Shown one piece after another: positions 49,087 through 61,551 of a stretch of 64,000 bases of DNA. Positions within the stretch are counted from its first letter, which is position 1. Each line of letters starts with the position of its first letter. The position numbers were made by a program, and so were the translations under genes. Source of the stretch: Phycomyces nitens (Eukaryota; Mucoromycota; Mucoromycetes; Mucorales; Phycomycetaceae); assembly GCA_022702545.1 (NCBI GenBank), contig JAHRBC010000005.1:496001-560000 (forward strand). Reading direction: 5' to 3'. The notes beneath the pieces are model-generated. The model worked only from the letters and a program-made list of their open reading frames with translations, was not told the origin of the DNA and searched no databases.

Positions 49087-51396
49087 ATGAAAATCCCAGA
49101 GAATACCTTTTCAAATTACCAATACAAAAAATGGGTGGAAAGAACAAGTACACTCAATTACTTCGACTTTGCAAAATATTGTAACCTCCCCGAACAACAG
49201 ACTAATTCGCATTATGCCTCCATCCTCCGCCTACTCTCAGAACATGGTGAGAAGAACGACAAAAAAGTGAGTAAAGAGGCACACAAACTATTTTCAGTGA
49301 GTACAACCTTTATTGCTTTTTTTTTGGCTACCACTGACAGCATTCCTCTTTAGACTCGTAAAGGAAAAACAAGTTCCGCAACATCCTCAACTTTTTACAA
49401 ACAATACAATCACTTCTGGAAACACGACACCGATCGAGAGGATTCAGAACAAGAAAGTGAACCGGGCCCAGTAAATGAAGAGAAGGTCATAATGACACGA
49501 ATGAGAAAGAGACGTTTGGAGGCTATGGAGAGTATTAACGACTCCATTATGGAGCAACTGGAATCAGACGCCAAAAGGGTATTGTAGTACGCTGTTTATT
49601 TATCACACATTTAACTAACACAGATACATGTCCCCACCAACCCTCTAGGTCACTCTTTCCACCCATGTTCCCTTTCTCTCATTGCTATGAAGCGAGCTAT
49701 GGTAATGAGATTATGCTGCCATCCCCATCATGAAGCTCATTGTCATTGCGCGGGGCATGACAATGAGTTCCTAGTCTTTCCCTCCAGGTCTCGGTCAGAA
49801 CCTCTGCTTCCTTCCTTCCTCCCCCTCTCGGTCACTTTTTGCTCTTTCTTCTCCCTCTCTGTTTCTGCTGTCACCCAGCATGTCTTCCCAACTGTTTCTC
49901 TGCCGTTCTCTGCTTGACTTTAGGTCACTTTCTCCCCGGTCGAACCATGAAGCCTTCAGATCTGTCCCACCTCTTTGCGAAGAGATGGCTACGGGATGTG
50001 CTTTTTTGGGTCCACACCACTTTTCACTTTATAAAATAGAAAACTCTCAAAAACACTATAAAACAAATAAAAATACAAAAACAAGTCGTGATGTCCTCTT
50101 CTGCTTTATGGCAATAGAGGCTCACCAATTATTTGAGCAAAAAGGCTCCCTACAAAAAAAAAAAACTAACACAGATATTGTTTAGGAAAAGTTTGAAACA
50201 GTGGCAGATTTCACAAGTACACTTCCGACTGCCTCTTGGTGAGTATTATAATTGAATTAGATGCAATTTATTAAACGAATATTTTCCACCATGTATTTTA
50301 ACGCGACTATTGCTGACCATTCTTATAGGTCAATAAAAGATATATTTGATTGGGATGACAAGGGCACCAGAAAGACACTAAAAAAGAGTTTCAAAAGAAA
50401 AAAACGGGATGGATTTATTAAGGAATTAGAGCTGCTTGAACCAATCAGATCTGAAGCCTTCACTACTTATCTCACCGCCATTGAACAGACTTCATCCATA
50501 CAAAACTTACAAACTGCAATTCGAACACCACCGATGCTACCATCAGACTTTGATTATTATCTTCATGAAGATTTTCGAATCGCAGAAAAACTACTTGGCC
50601 ACTTGTAAGTGTCAGACTCGAAGTTATACCATTACTTGCAACAGTACTAATTAGCTATTGGCTCTCTGATAGTCTGGATTTGATCCAATCTCCTCGAAAG
50701 CTATTGGAGGCAAAAAGCTTGGAGCGCTCAGCTGCGTGTTTGACGACCATCTATATTGTGAACACTCTATTTACCCCAAAAAGCAACGCGATTGACTTCA
50801 AATGGTATGACACATTTTTTATCGCTTTATCATATTAATAAATCTAAATGATGCTGTTTAACAAAGGATGGAAATCACGCATACCTCGACCGACAACACC
50901 AAGTGGGGCTGCTTGGGTCTTCCTGTTCATAATTCTTCTGTAACATCACTTGTGGGTGAGTTCGCGGGCGGCATTCGCTCGGGCTCTATTGCCAAAAAAA
51001 CTAGTGACCAAGAAAAAATGTTCAGTAATGCGCGCTTGGTTGTCGATCAAAACCAAGCATATACACAACGACATTACAAGGCAAAGGTATACAGCCTTCT
51101 ATACTTTGGTAAGCAAATATTTCGTTTATTAGCATGTTAAATGTTCATTGAGACATTATGCTAATCGGTGTTGGTATCTTTATTGTATAGATATGGAGCT
51201 CAGCATGGACATTTTAATGGAATACCATGAAAGATATATCAAAAAGAATTTAATGACTGTAAGTTTTTTTCTTATGTTTTATTTTTCTACTGTTACTAAT
51301 ATAAATCTGTTCATTATGTGACAGATCAAGCTGCCGAAGACTGAAATTGCTACTACTGTCCTTATTAATGTATATGCCATCAAGCTCACTAGATAG
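49087..51396 (+). CDS. Uncharacterised family protein, possibly lineage-specific
   Basis: The start MKIPENTFSNYQYKKWV at 49087 is followed by exons that splice cleanly to a stop at 51394-51396. Recognisable blocks are a charged N-terminal half, then LDLIQSPRKLLEAKSLERSAAC, DFKWMEITHTSTDNTKWGCLGLP, LVGEFAGGIRSG and KVYSLLYFDMELSMDILMEYHERY. I recall similar proteins as multigene families near transposons in Mucoromycota. The E-x-G-G strand and downstream Lys/Gln could suit a nuclease-like fold, but that is speculation. The second intron (about 49579-50185) is unusually long because it holds a retroposon (49613-50177). The function is unknown. Confidence 0.6.
49613..50177 (+). mobile_element. 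Non-LTR retroposon (SINE-like) with TSD and poly(A)
   Basis: The 14-nt sequence AACTAACACAGATA occurs at 49613-49626 and again at 50164-50177. The DNA between is 537 nt and ends in an A-rich tail directly before the second copy. This is the pattern left by target-primed reverse transcription. The body is pyrimidine-rich and contains a perfect 11-bp hairpin (49736-49767). No reverse transcriptase is encoded, so it is a SINE-like or strongly 5'-truncated element. It sits in an intron of the gene at 49087-51396, in the sense orientation. Confidence 0.75.
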
Positions 51397-51533
51397 CATT
51401 ATTCCCGCCCAATATCCTACACAAAAATATTCAATATCTTTAACGAGGTTCAAGGACTGTAGAGCCGTAGCTATAATCATGTATATTCTTCCCCAAATTG
51501 ATATCACTTTTTATTTTGAGGAGAAATTATGCC

Positions 51534-52148
51534 TGAGGTCCTGTTGGAAAGCGCCTAGTTGTGAAGACACCAGTAACAAGGGCAGTTACCCACACTATAT
51601 TGGGTGCAGTTACAGCCGATACAGTCATCCATGTTTCACTCAGAAAGCTTCTACTTCTAGCACTAAAACTAAAGAAGGCAAAGACTAACAAAAGGAAGCA
51701 GAAGGACGTTGAAGCAGAGGTTGTTGAGGAACAGCAAGAAGATGAAGATGATGGCAAGCCATCACCCAAGGACACAACTTCAGCCCATTATCTTAAATTC
51801 ATCAACGAAGTGCTTGATGTTATGGATGAAGTTGGAAATATGAAGGGTTTTTATCTTGTGATGGATAATTGCTCCATCCATAAAAATAAGTTTATGCAAA
51901 CAAAAATCGAAAGAAGGGGTTATAACTATATGCATCTTCCAGTATATAGTCCTGACCTCAACCCAATTGAAAACTTCTAGTCCTTAATTAAGGGTAAAAT
52001 GAAAAGAGAGTTCTTCGCAGTAGGTGAGACAATGACGCCTCGAATCTGTGCTGTTTGTGAGGATACTCACCCAGACGAGTTGTATGCTTTTGCTAACCAT
52101 TCAAAAGGTCAAATTAGTAAATGTCATAAAAAACAAAGTTTTAAATAA
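51534..52148 (+). pseudogene. IS630/Tc1-type transposase relic, 5'-truncated
   Basis: The frame carries VKTPVTRAVTHTILGAVTA, a charged linker, then FYLVMDNCSIHK (second catalytic Asp) and LPVYSPDLNPIENF (third acidic residue). Where the family continues with Trp there is TAG (51978-51980). Upstream, TGA (51534-51536) also replaces an expected Trp. The frame then reads on to TAA at 52146-52148. The N-terminal DNA-binding part and first catalytic Asp are missing. It lies immediately after the uncharacterised family gene. Confidence 0.8.
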
Positions 52149-52450
52149 TATGAAGTATTACTTCAAATCACCAAGTTTTTTTCACTGGCCTCTGAATATA
52201 ATTCACACCGACATTTTGGTCCTTTTTTAACGACATTTTATTTTTTAACCAGCGACATTTTTTTTGCACACAACGACACCCAACCCAAATTTGCCGACAA
52301 ATTATACCAGAAAAAGTGTATATTTAAAATAAAAATGATTCCCAAATCACACACACGTACATTAAAAGCGGAGAAATATTCCCAGTCCTTGGATAGTGGG
52401 TCGCATACGTCTTTGCAATAATTCCTCAAAGTAGAATACTAAATATATAG

Positions 52451-55400
52451 ATGCATCTCAAACATCCTTTAATCGAGGCCATCAAGGATGATCTAGTGCT
52501 TCCTGCAATCATCCTCTTGCCACCCTCCCTCCCTCCATTAAGCCAACAGCCATTGCAGGACTTTATTCGTAAGGCGATCACAATGGTGTCTTATTGACTA
52601 ATGCCACACTCCAATGATAGTCAGCCATGTGTTTTATTGCCCACCAAATCAACCCAATCTCTCTCTCAGCCTACGCCCCTCACTCTCAGCGTCTTCTGTG
52701 TTTGCGAGGATAAAGGCACCGCTCACTCCACCCTTGACAAGATCATCGATCAGATCAAGATCATACAGTGTTGATCAGACAGCAGCAGTTGGCCAGGTAT
52801 TAAAGAGCTTGAACGACAAGACTGTCATTGTTTGTGACCGCAGACTCAGAACACACGGTGGATATCCCAATCTGGCACAAGTCAAGTTGGTGCGAGATGA
52901 GCCACTGTATGACCAGAATGGCCAAGTTACCCACCTGTTGTTCGTACTTGACCAACCACTGATTGATTGGGATTCTGGAGAGGCAAGTATTTATGAGGAC
53001 AATCCTGTGGGGTACGGATTGTGTAATTATTTGTTGGGATTTTGATTTTGATTTTGATTTTGATAATGCCCAAAATACTAATGGATATTTATTTATTTAT
53101 TTATTAAAAAAAGATCTTGCCTGTACGAGATCAAGGGTAATTAAAGAACCATGATAACCCCACCATACAATTCACATGTATTCATATGCCCATCTTGCCC
53201 TTTCCCAAGCACCCGTCTTTTTTATCCACTCCCGACGGTGTACAATGCCCTTGGACCCTCTCTCAACACACTTGTCCGACACTTTTGTGCCACCGCAGAC
53301 TCTGAGGATCTTGAAGATCAAAAGCGACAATTGACAGGCCTGCTGGCAAAGGGACACCAGGTAAGGTAATACAACCACTGTCCACAACCATTATACTTGA
53401 TATCTTTATCACCCTAGCTATTGGACACCATCTACTGTCCTCAACTAAGCCAGGAACAAGTCTATAGCATGTTTGAAAAGCAAGTTGGCTTGGTTATCAC
53501 CCCTCCGTATAGAGTCTAACCTTGTCCAGATAGCTTTGTGATGGAACAGACCTATGATGTCCTGTTCTTCAAGATCACTCAGCAAGAACTATCTGAAGAT
53601 GTAACCCTGTCAGAGGCTATAGATAGCATGTTCCAATTAGACTTTATCCAGGTCGGCCTTCCTCCAATATTAGGTGCAAAGAAGCGTGTCAGCCAGGCCA
53701 TTGCAGAATTCGAAAGGATTGGATCTTACCGAACCCCTGCCGACAAACTGGATTCTCTTCTCACGACAGTATCCAGGCTCACGGATGGGATAATGGCTGG
53801 TAAGCTTTATACTACCAACAAGGGTCTATAAATAATAATCCCACATACAAAAAAAAAGATGTTCAGCAGGGACTTGATTCTGATTCATTGATTCCCTTGA
53901 TGCTCCTGACCATTATCCGCAGCCGTGCCCCTCATCTAAGAGCCAACCTAAACTACATGAAAGACTATTCATTTGAGCGAAATATTATCACTGGTCCGTA
54001 TGGATACGCACTCATCACCCTTGAGAGCGTATTGGACTATATTATCGATGCACACCGGCCATTGGCTGAGATTGCCAATGAGAACCAGTGTTTCTGGACC
54101 GCACTTGACCAAGGCAATCTCGATCGCGTAAAGGGAATCTGCCAGAGGTCCTCTCCGACCCCTTCTCGCCAGACATCTTCTTCAAGTCTCTCGCGATCTC
54201 TCTTGATCAGAGACACTATATATGAGGCACGGGATCACAAGGGAAACAACGCACTCTTGATGGCATGTCGTGGAGGGCATGTATTGACGGTAGAATATAT
54301 CTTGTCCGTCCGAGAATCCATAAATCCTCAGGATAAGAATGATTCGCAACAAACTCCCCTGATGTTGGCCCTCGAGGCACAGTCGATCGATACCGTAAGG
54401 CTGCTCCTGAAAGATCCTTTTGTACTCGCCACAATTGACCATGTCAGCGATACCCAAGACACAGGATTGAGTATGGCCAGCAGAATACAGGATCCTGTGT
54501 TTGTGGAGCTAATGGTAGCCTCGGGTGCTTCTCTTGACCAACCGGCCATCACCCAGGCCATCTATGCTGCCTGCCTGGCCAATTCGTCTCGTGTAATCGG
54601 CTACCTTCTGTCGTTTAACCCCAGTCTGGATCTACTTAATGACCTAGGTGAAAACTTTTATCATGTTTGTGGCGATCCAGTCCATGTCCAGGCCTGTATA
54701 GATGGAGGAATCAAGGGTGTCGATGCAATGGACAATGAGAAAAAGACACCTTTGCTTGGCTGGGCGGCAAAGGGAAGGCCAGACATGGTCGAGGTACTTG
54801 CGCGGGTGGCAAATACAGATCGCCTCGATTCTCAAGGCAGGTCCGTGCTTCACTTGCTGTCCATGGTGCAGTGGAAGACAAACGGTGCTTGGCCTGGTAT
54901 CCAAGCACTTGTAAAGAGTCTTGGACATCTTGCTCACCTGGCTGAGTGGTCCAAAGGGAACATGGCCTTGCATCTTGCAGCACAGACAATGAATAGCCGT
55001 CCTGAGGCTTGGGTTACTGAGCTTGTGAGACAAGGGGGGGACTTGACAAGAGTAAATAGATTTTGGGATCGACCGCTGAATCTTTGGCGTGGCACTGACA
55101 GATCATGTTTGCAAGGTAAACTTTGATTAGATTCAATAATAAAGATTATTTAAAAAAATGCCGGGTGTGATCTGAACTGGACGTTACGATAGCACTCTGT
55201 TTAGAAAACAGGCCTGTGAGGAAACATCCAGACTATGGTGCTATTGCAGTTACTCATGCATGGAAGGAGGTCGTTGATGGCAAACAAGAGTTGTTCTTTG
55301 CTATCCAGACCGGAAAGGTAATTAGGGTTACAATACAACTGCTGCTATTGTCGATTCAAAATCCCAAAAATCTCCTCAAACTCTCTTGTTTTAGCCAGGA

Positions 55401-56802
55401 GACATGGAGTCCATGAGAACTGTCCATAGACAGCTGGATGACTTTGTGTTTCTTCGACAGCAGCTACTCGACGAATGGCCAGATGCGGTCGTGCCTACTC
55501 TTGACCACCTAATTGAGCCACTTTTGCTCCTTAGCCCAAAACTGCTAGAGGATGCAGTGCAGTGCTTGGATAGAATGCTCGCGTGGTTATTCTTTCATCC
55601 CCTACTACGACACATACATATTTTCCATGCGTTTGTACGTCTATCAGACCTAAAGGTATATAGTATGCCAGGAACAACAAAAACAACAACCAAAAAAAAA
55701 AGGGCCAGGAACTCAATTGTTGATTCCAGAGGGACGTTATTGCTCATCATGCCTTTATGCGTCGACAATTGAGGAGTGAAAATGGTGAATCAAGTGTACA
55801 AGAAAAGGGAGAAGATTATTTTTTCAAGTATGCCAGACAAATGATTCTGCCACTCCGAGACAGTCTGGGCAAAATGCTCCATGCAAGCCGTCAAGTTGAG
55901 CTGTGTATTCGAGGTAAAAAAAGAAAGGCTGTGTGTGTGTTTTAGCGATAAAGCATAAACACATCAAATGTTGGGTTAGGTACTGAGGATAGCAGACGGG
56001 CTATAGCCAATGATTTGAAAACCATGTCTTTAGGACAACCTGAATTAAGGGAAATGCTTAATGTTATCTCCATGAGTTGTAACTGTATGGTAAGGTATCT
56101 TGATGAGAATCTCCTTTGTAGCCATTTCGTGTTCAAACTGGTTTATCCAACTCCAACTAAAAAAAATAAAATAAATATTAATAACGTTTTTTTTATTATT
56201 ATTATCACCATCATAGTACTCTCCTTGGATAGATTTTATTGGAGTTGTCCAGAGTATGCACTGTTTGGCTAATGGTGTCCTGGTAAGTCAAGTCCAAGGG
56301 CAACTATTATTATTATTATTATTACTATGGTTTCCAATTGACTGATATTTTATAATATATAGCTTGCTCTAGAATATCCTCTCTGTCTAATAAACCAACA
56401 GACTCAACTAAGAACTCATTTGGAAAGACAGCGGGAAGCACTCCAGCATCGCAAGGCATGGACATTATTTAGCCAGGAAAATAGGCATTTTAATCAGGAA
56501 AAGACAAAAGTGGTAGAGGTAAGATTAGAACAGGGTGTCTAGTGAAAAGTGCTTATATTTCCATTCAACAGACACTCGGGGCAGTTGAAAAGACATCCTG
56601 TGAGATTGGAGACTCTCACCAACGTATATCTGATGAATTGGCCCACTTTCAGACCATTCAGCCACGACAGATAAGCCGGGCCATCAGTCGATTGACAAGA
56701 CAGCAGTTTGAGAGAGAAAAGATGAATCTCAAGGTACTGATGATGGCCATGAGTGAACTTAAGAATACCTATAAGGAGGGAACCAAGAAAAGGGAATTGT
56801 GA
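52451..56802 (+). CDS. VPS9-ankyrin-PX-BAR protein, Vrl1/VARP-like
   Basis: The start MHLKHPLIEAIKDDLVLPAI at 52451 is followed by many exons. The VPS9 domain (SLIPLMLLTIIRSRAPHLRANLNYM, GPYGYALITLESVLDYI) is a Rab5-family guanine nucleotide exchange module. It is followed by ankyrin repeats (DHKGNNALLMACRGGHVLTVEYIL, QQTPLMLALEAQSIDTVRLLL, KKTPLLGWAAKGRPDMVEVL), a PX-like region (FFAIQTGK, MRTVHRQLDDFVFLRQQL), and a coiled C-terminus resembling a sorting-nexin BAR (IQQTLGAVEKTSCEIGDSHQ to MNLKVLMMAMSEL). This order matches yeast Vrl1, the partner of Vin1 in the endosomal VINE complex. A GC donor at 52983 gives the best frame across the intron 52983-53113. Several 3' exon borders are approximate. 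Confidence 0.82.
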
Positions 56803-57207
56803 ATTTGATTATATTCGGGCACTCATTTAAAGAGAGCCAAGCCATCGAGAGATAAAGAGCGAAAGAGAGGTCATGTAAAAAGGCTTTGTTGTACTTGATC
56901 AAATTACCTGCATGCTTGCGCTTGTTGTACTTGTGCTCGTACGTGCTATGCGTGCTTGTGTGTATATTATCTGGCAAGTTTCAAGGTCGTTTTTATTTTT
57001 AATTATACATGTATTTATCTTTGTGTCTGCCTTGGTCTTTAACCCCTGAATTTCTATCTTTGTAATCTGATGGCAAACTTGGGGGGGTCAAGCTCATATT
57101 TTTTTCACACACAAATATAATTGTTTATTTTTATAATGCTCTTTTTCATCTCTCTACTTCTCTTTCTCTCTCTTTCAGATCGTCAATAAATAAATAAGCC
57201 AAGTATA
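56803..57207. other. Intergenic region upstream of G-alpha gene
   Basis: A 405-nt spacer with no gene. The last 60 nt are a CT-rich tract (CTCTTTCTCTCTCTTTC) before the G-alpha start, resembling pyrimidine-rich promoter elements of fungal genes. Confidence 0.5.
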
Positions 57208-58459
57208 ATGGGATGTTGCCAATCTTCTGACCGGGTGGAGGAGAAACAAAGAAGTCAAGAGATCGAAGCCCAATTGAGGCGAGATAGAGTCAATATGAAA
57301 TATGAAGTCAAGATGTTGCTTCTAGGTAAATCAGAATAAAAATAATTTTGCAATTCTAATCTAACATTGATATCTAGGCGCAGGAGAATCAGGAAAATCA
57401 ACCATCTTGAAGCAGATGAAGCTAATTCACGATGGCGGTTACACTCCGGAAGAAAGACAGAGCTTTAAAGAAGTGATCTTTAGCAATACAATGCAGTCTA
57501 TGCGAGTCACTCTCGAGGCAATGAAGACCCTCGACATTCAATTCAAGAAAAAGGGCAACGAGGCACATAGACGCCTGGTTATGGAAGCACCACCGCCTAT
57601 CGATGATCTTGGCCATGAATTGGTCGAAGCGATTGCTGCGTTGTGGGAAGATCCTGGTGTCCAGGCATGCGTTGCTAGGGCCAATGAATTCCAACTCAAT
57701 GATTCGGCACGCTAGTAAGTCTTTTTTACACTTCTCCTGATTTGTTCTTATAATAATTGGTATATATATATATACTTTTTGATTTTTTGCTTTTTGATTG
57801 TTGCTTAATTTCCAATTACTGATTTTACTGCAATTGTCATTGTCATTGTTACCAGTTACTTTGATGCGATCCTTAGAATAGGCCAACCTCACTATATGCC
57901 CAGTGACCAGGACGTACTAAGGTCTCGGGTCAAATCCACAGGCATCACCGAGACCGCCTTTAGGTTCAAAGACATGACCTATCGAATGTTTGATGTGGGT
58001 GGACAGCGGTCTGAGCGCAAGAAATGGATCCATTGTTTCGAAAATGTAACGGCACTGATATTCCTGGTGGCTATCAGTGAATATGACCAAAATCTATTTG
58101 AAGATGAGAGTGTGAATCGCCTTCATGAGGCCCTGACATTGTTTGACTCGATTTGCAATTCTCGTTGGTTCTTCAAGACATCAATTATCCTATTTCTTAA
58201 CAAGATTGACCTTTTCCAGGAGAAAATCAAACGTAGTCCAATGAATGTCTATTTCAAAGACTACATGGGAGGAAATCACTATGAATCCGCACGCCAGTAT
58301 TTGCTACATCGGTTTGTATCCCTCAACACGCAAGCAGATACCAAACAGGTCTACACTCATTTCACCTGTGCAACGGACACCAAGCAAATCAAATTCGTGA
58401 TGGAGGCTGTCAATGATATTCTCGTGCACGACAATCTACGCAACATTGATCTTCTCTAA
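57208..58459 (+). CDS. Heterotrimeric G protein alpha subunit
   Basis: Exons 57208-57325, 57378-57714 and 57856-58459 give 352 residues, with all phases matching. MGCCQSS provides Gly2 for myristoylation and Cys3/4 for palmitoylation. The nucleotide-binding motifs are complete: [18 protein letters not shown] (catalytic Arg), [17 protein letters not shown] (catalytic Gln), FLNKIDLF and TCATDT. The C-terminus NLRNIDLL lacks the pertussis-toxin-type Cys at -4. It acts downstream of seven-helix receptors at the plasma membrane. The fungal subgroup (Gpa1, Gpa2 or Gpa3 type) cannot be fixed without a tree. Confidence 0.96.
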
Positions 58460-58811
58460 AGCTCCTTACTATTCCTATTTTTATTTATTGCGCCTTGTAC
58501 AAAATCCATAAAAAGCTTATTCGACTTCTTTAGAATGACCTCCCCCTTTCTTTATTTTATTTTATTTATTGCGATTATTGACACCAATAAACTCTAAACC
58601 TCTATAATATACACACTCATTTGCTGGAACTGTACTGTACTGTGCTGTACTGTATATCAATAATAATAATATTAATATTAATATTAATATTAATAATAAT
58701 AATAATAACAAATAAAAACTGGTTCTTTTTCAATAGTAATAAAATAAAATAAAATAATAGAAAATCTTCTTCTTTTTTGTTTTGTTTTGGGGGCTTGTAC
58801 ATCTATATATC
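58460..58811. other. Intergenic region between convergent genes
   Basis: A 352-nt AT-rich spacer between the converging G-alpha and RapGAP genes. It contains an (ATT/AAT)n tract around 58660-58710 and repeated TTTATTTTATTT segments. No gene is seen. Confidence 0.6.
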
Positions 58812-61551
58812 TCATTCCACATCCTCTGGCTTGTCTTTGGACCGGTGCATAGACTGAAGAGATATGGTCGAGTCGTTTATAAATGTCTTGGAGCGTGGAA
58901 TTCCTGGTATATTGATATTTACTGTCCTCTGGGTCCGTCTGCCCATCACAGATGTCATTAGATGCTGGGCTCGAGACCGAATGCTTCCTTCTCCAGGCGA
59001 AGACGAGGACTTGCTATGGTTCGGTTTGATAGGTGGGTGGTTGGACACGCTGAGCACAGTATTGTGCTCAGGCTGGAATTCCTGTTGGCTCTTGCTGGAC
59101 ATTGAGCTGGAATTTCGGTGGTTAAGGGTGGGAGTACAAGAATGTGTGCTGTTATTATCGTGCTCACACAACAGTGACATTTCAGTGGTCATGAGTGGCA
59201 GCATGGCCTGCGTGCTGCTCATTCGTCTCCCAAACCCACTTCTTAAGTCCTTGAGGACATTTGAGCGAGAAGAAGTAGGCATGGGTACGATTGTCTCGGG
59301 TGTCATTGAACGGGGGGTCTCTGATGTGCACAGATTCTTCAGGGTTCGAGAATTGCGTTGGTGACTTGCAGCTCCGGCTGATTTTGGCCGTTCGCCAAAA
59401 CTATAGCCGCGATTCTTAAACGAAGATTGCTTTTGGTTATAGCTACCGTCCAGCAGACGACCGGTACTGAAGGACCGAGTGACGTTGTTGGCATTCAGAC
59501 CAACCTCGACAATCGACCTCATCATGGCAGCACGAGTCTTGGTGGCCATGCTGGCAAATTTGTCAGACTTGAGAGCAGCATTTTCAGCATTGATCACTAA
59601 ATTGAAAAAGATTGGTTATGAGATGCCTCCATCTTATATATATATATATATATATTATACATGTATACATACACATGTATATACTTGCATTTGAGAGTCA
59701 GGAAGCTATAGAGTTCATTGGTATTGAGAAGAGGTGGACTGGGTAACCAAGGTCCAAAGTCGGCAATCTTCTTGTTTGCCATGACCTGTACTCTGTTGAG
59801 AGTGAGTATCGTGCAAAATAGCCCAAATTGCTCACCTCCACATCTGTTTGTCTTGGGTCGTCTCTGGACTGATGAGCACATAGACATGCAAGAATTGAGA
59901 GTGAACCTGGTTTGGATCAAATATTGCCTCTGGGTCTTCGAGAAAAACCAAACAGACGATGTCTATTGTGCTTTGGGTTAATGGAAGACCAGGGTTTGGT
60001 TGTACTTGCCATTTCCAATGTACTTCTTGCGATTTACTTGCTGTCTATCTGTATGATTGAGGGGCATGAGGGGTCCTACATGATACATGATGTTCTTATT
60101 TTCCCAACTAGAGACATACGACACCTCGCCTGATTCGCCTGCTAAATAGACCCACACACGCACACACACATACATACAGGTTTAATACGTCGAATGATGC
60201 AGTAATTAAGAGAGTTATTGAGAGAATGATTGGAAAAATAACATCAAATTCTTACTTTGTGTATCCAGTCCAGCTGCATAGCCTCCGTAACCTTTCAATT
60301 CCACCCGAGAACCCATCATCTCTAGGAACTGCTCGCAGGGTCCTGACAATCCAGAGTTTGAGAACCACTCTTCTTCGGTTGTCTGACCACCCTTGACTGA
60401 CAGGACGCCAAACTTATAGTCTTGTGAGATCTATTGGGGATTGCAGATGAGAAAATCATATTGATGGTATTTGAGCCTCATGTTCCTTGCCCTTTTATAT
60501 AAACATTTATAAATCTTGTTTTACTCACATTCATCTCATCAAAAATTATCAACTCTTTCTCCAGACCGGCTAGGATAGTTGCTTCGGCAGTGAGTTCTTT
60601 GAATAATCGAAGGTCGACGGTTGGATATATTGAGAGCAGAGCTGCCCTGAGACGCTTGCTGGGATGGGAGTGGGTGCTGCTGATAATTGCTGACGAAAGG
60701 CTTCGAAGTGGACGCTGCTTGCGGTCAGAGTGTCCACAGTACAGAAGATGGCCCTGGTTTGCTGACTCGAGGCGTATTTCGGTGGCCTTTGCGGTCGATT
60801 CAGATACTACCTGAACTTCATTGGACTTTTTTTGTTTTTGTTTTATATTTTTTGTGGTTGTGTATATACACATTTATATATTTTTATATACATATATAAA
60901 AGATTCTTTAAATTTTTTCAAGACTTTCTTTTCTTATACCTCTTTGTGACGAACGATGATGCTGTACCCTTGAGGATTGTATTCTTGGACTACAGACACA
61001 ATCACATTCTCCTTGTGTGTGTCACGATTGGAGGCCATGGGTCCAATCAAGCTAATATATGATTTCCCGACAAAGCGCTGGCGGAACCAGATGGCCTGGG
61101 CATCCACTGGGTCCGGCCCCATTGATGCATAGTCTGCTGGGCTATAGCGGTGTGGCAGGATTCTTGCTTCTTCAATCTTAAAGTCACCAGCATTATTAGG
61201 CTTGTGTTTTATGGTATTATTGATATGATTATTGCTTGTTTTTTCAGGAAAAGGTATCCAGGGCAGAATATTCTGAAACAGTTTTTGTAATTCTTGGATG
61301 GTAATTGTCCAAGAGATCTCATTCTGATTATTCGCATCATTCTCTCCTTCTTGCTGTTGTCGAAGTTTCTGGAGTCCACGCTGAAGGGCCGTCTTTTGAG
61401 ATATTGGCGCGTCAAGGGCACTGATGAGTATGCGGGCACTGTCGAGAACCATTAGTAGATCCTTTTCGCCAATGACTTTGCTGTTGAGAAGAGAGGCGCA
61501 GTGTTCGTTGATCCACTCGTAACATTCGCGAACAGTTGGTAGCTGCGACAT
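58812..61551 (-). CDS. RapGAP-domain protein
   Basis: The start MSQLPTVRECYEWINEHCAS is followed by a helical N-terminal part, then a RapGAP catalytic domain: SQDYKFGVLSVKGGQTTEEEWFSN, FLEMMGSRVELKGYGGYAAGLDT, YVSSWENKNIMYHVGPLMPL, and RKKYIGNDIVCLVFLED with the catalytic thumb Asn in YIGND, then FDPNQVHSQFLHVYVLIS. The C-terminal about 260 residues are Ser-rich, basic and disordered. Such proteins stimulate GTP hydrolysis by Rap/Rsr1-type small GTPases. Two introns need GC donors: 59963-60009 (joining YIGN to DIV) and 59597-59698 (joining LTLK to LINAENAAL). The domain assignment is by motif. The precise target GTPase is not known. Confidence 0.85.
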
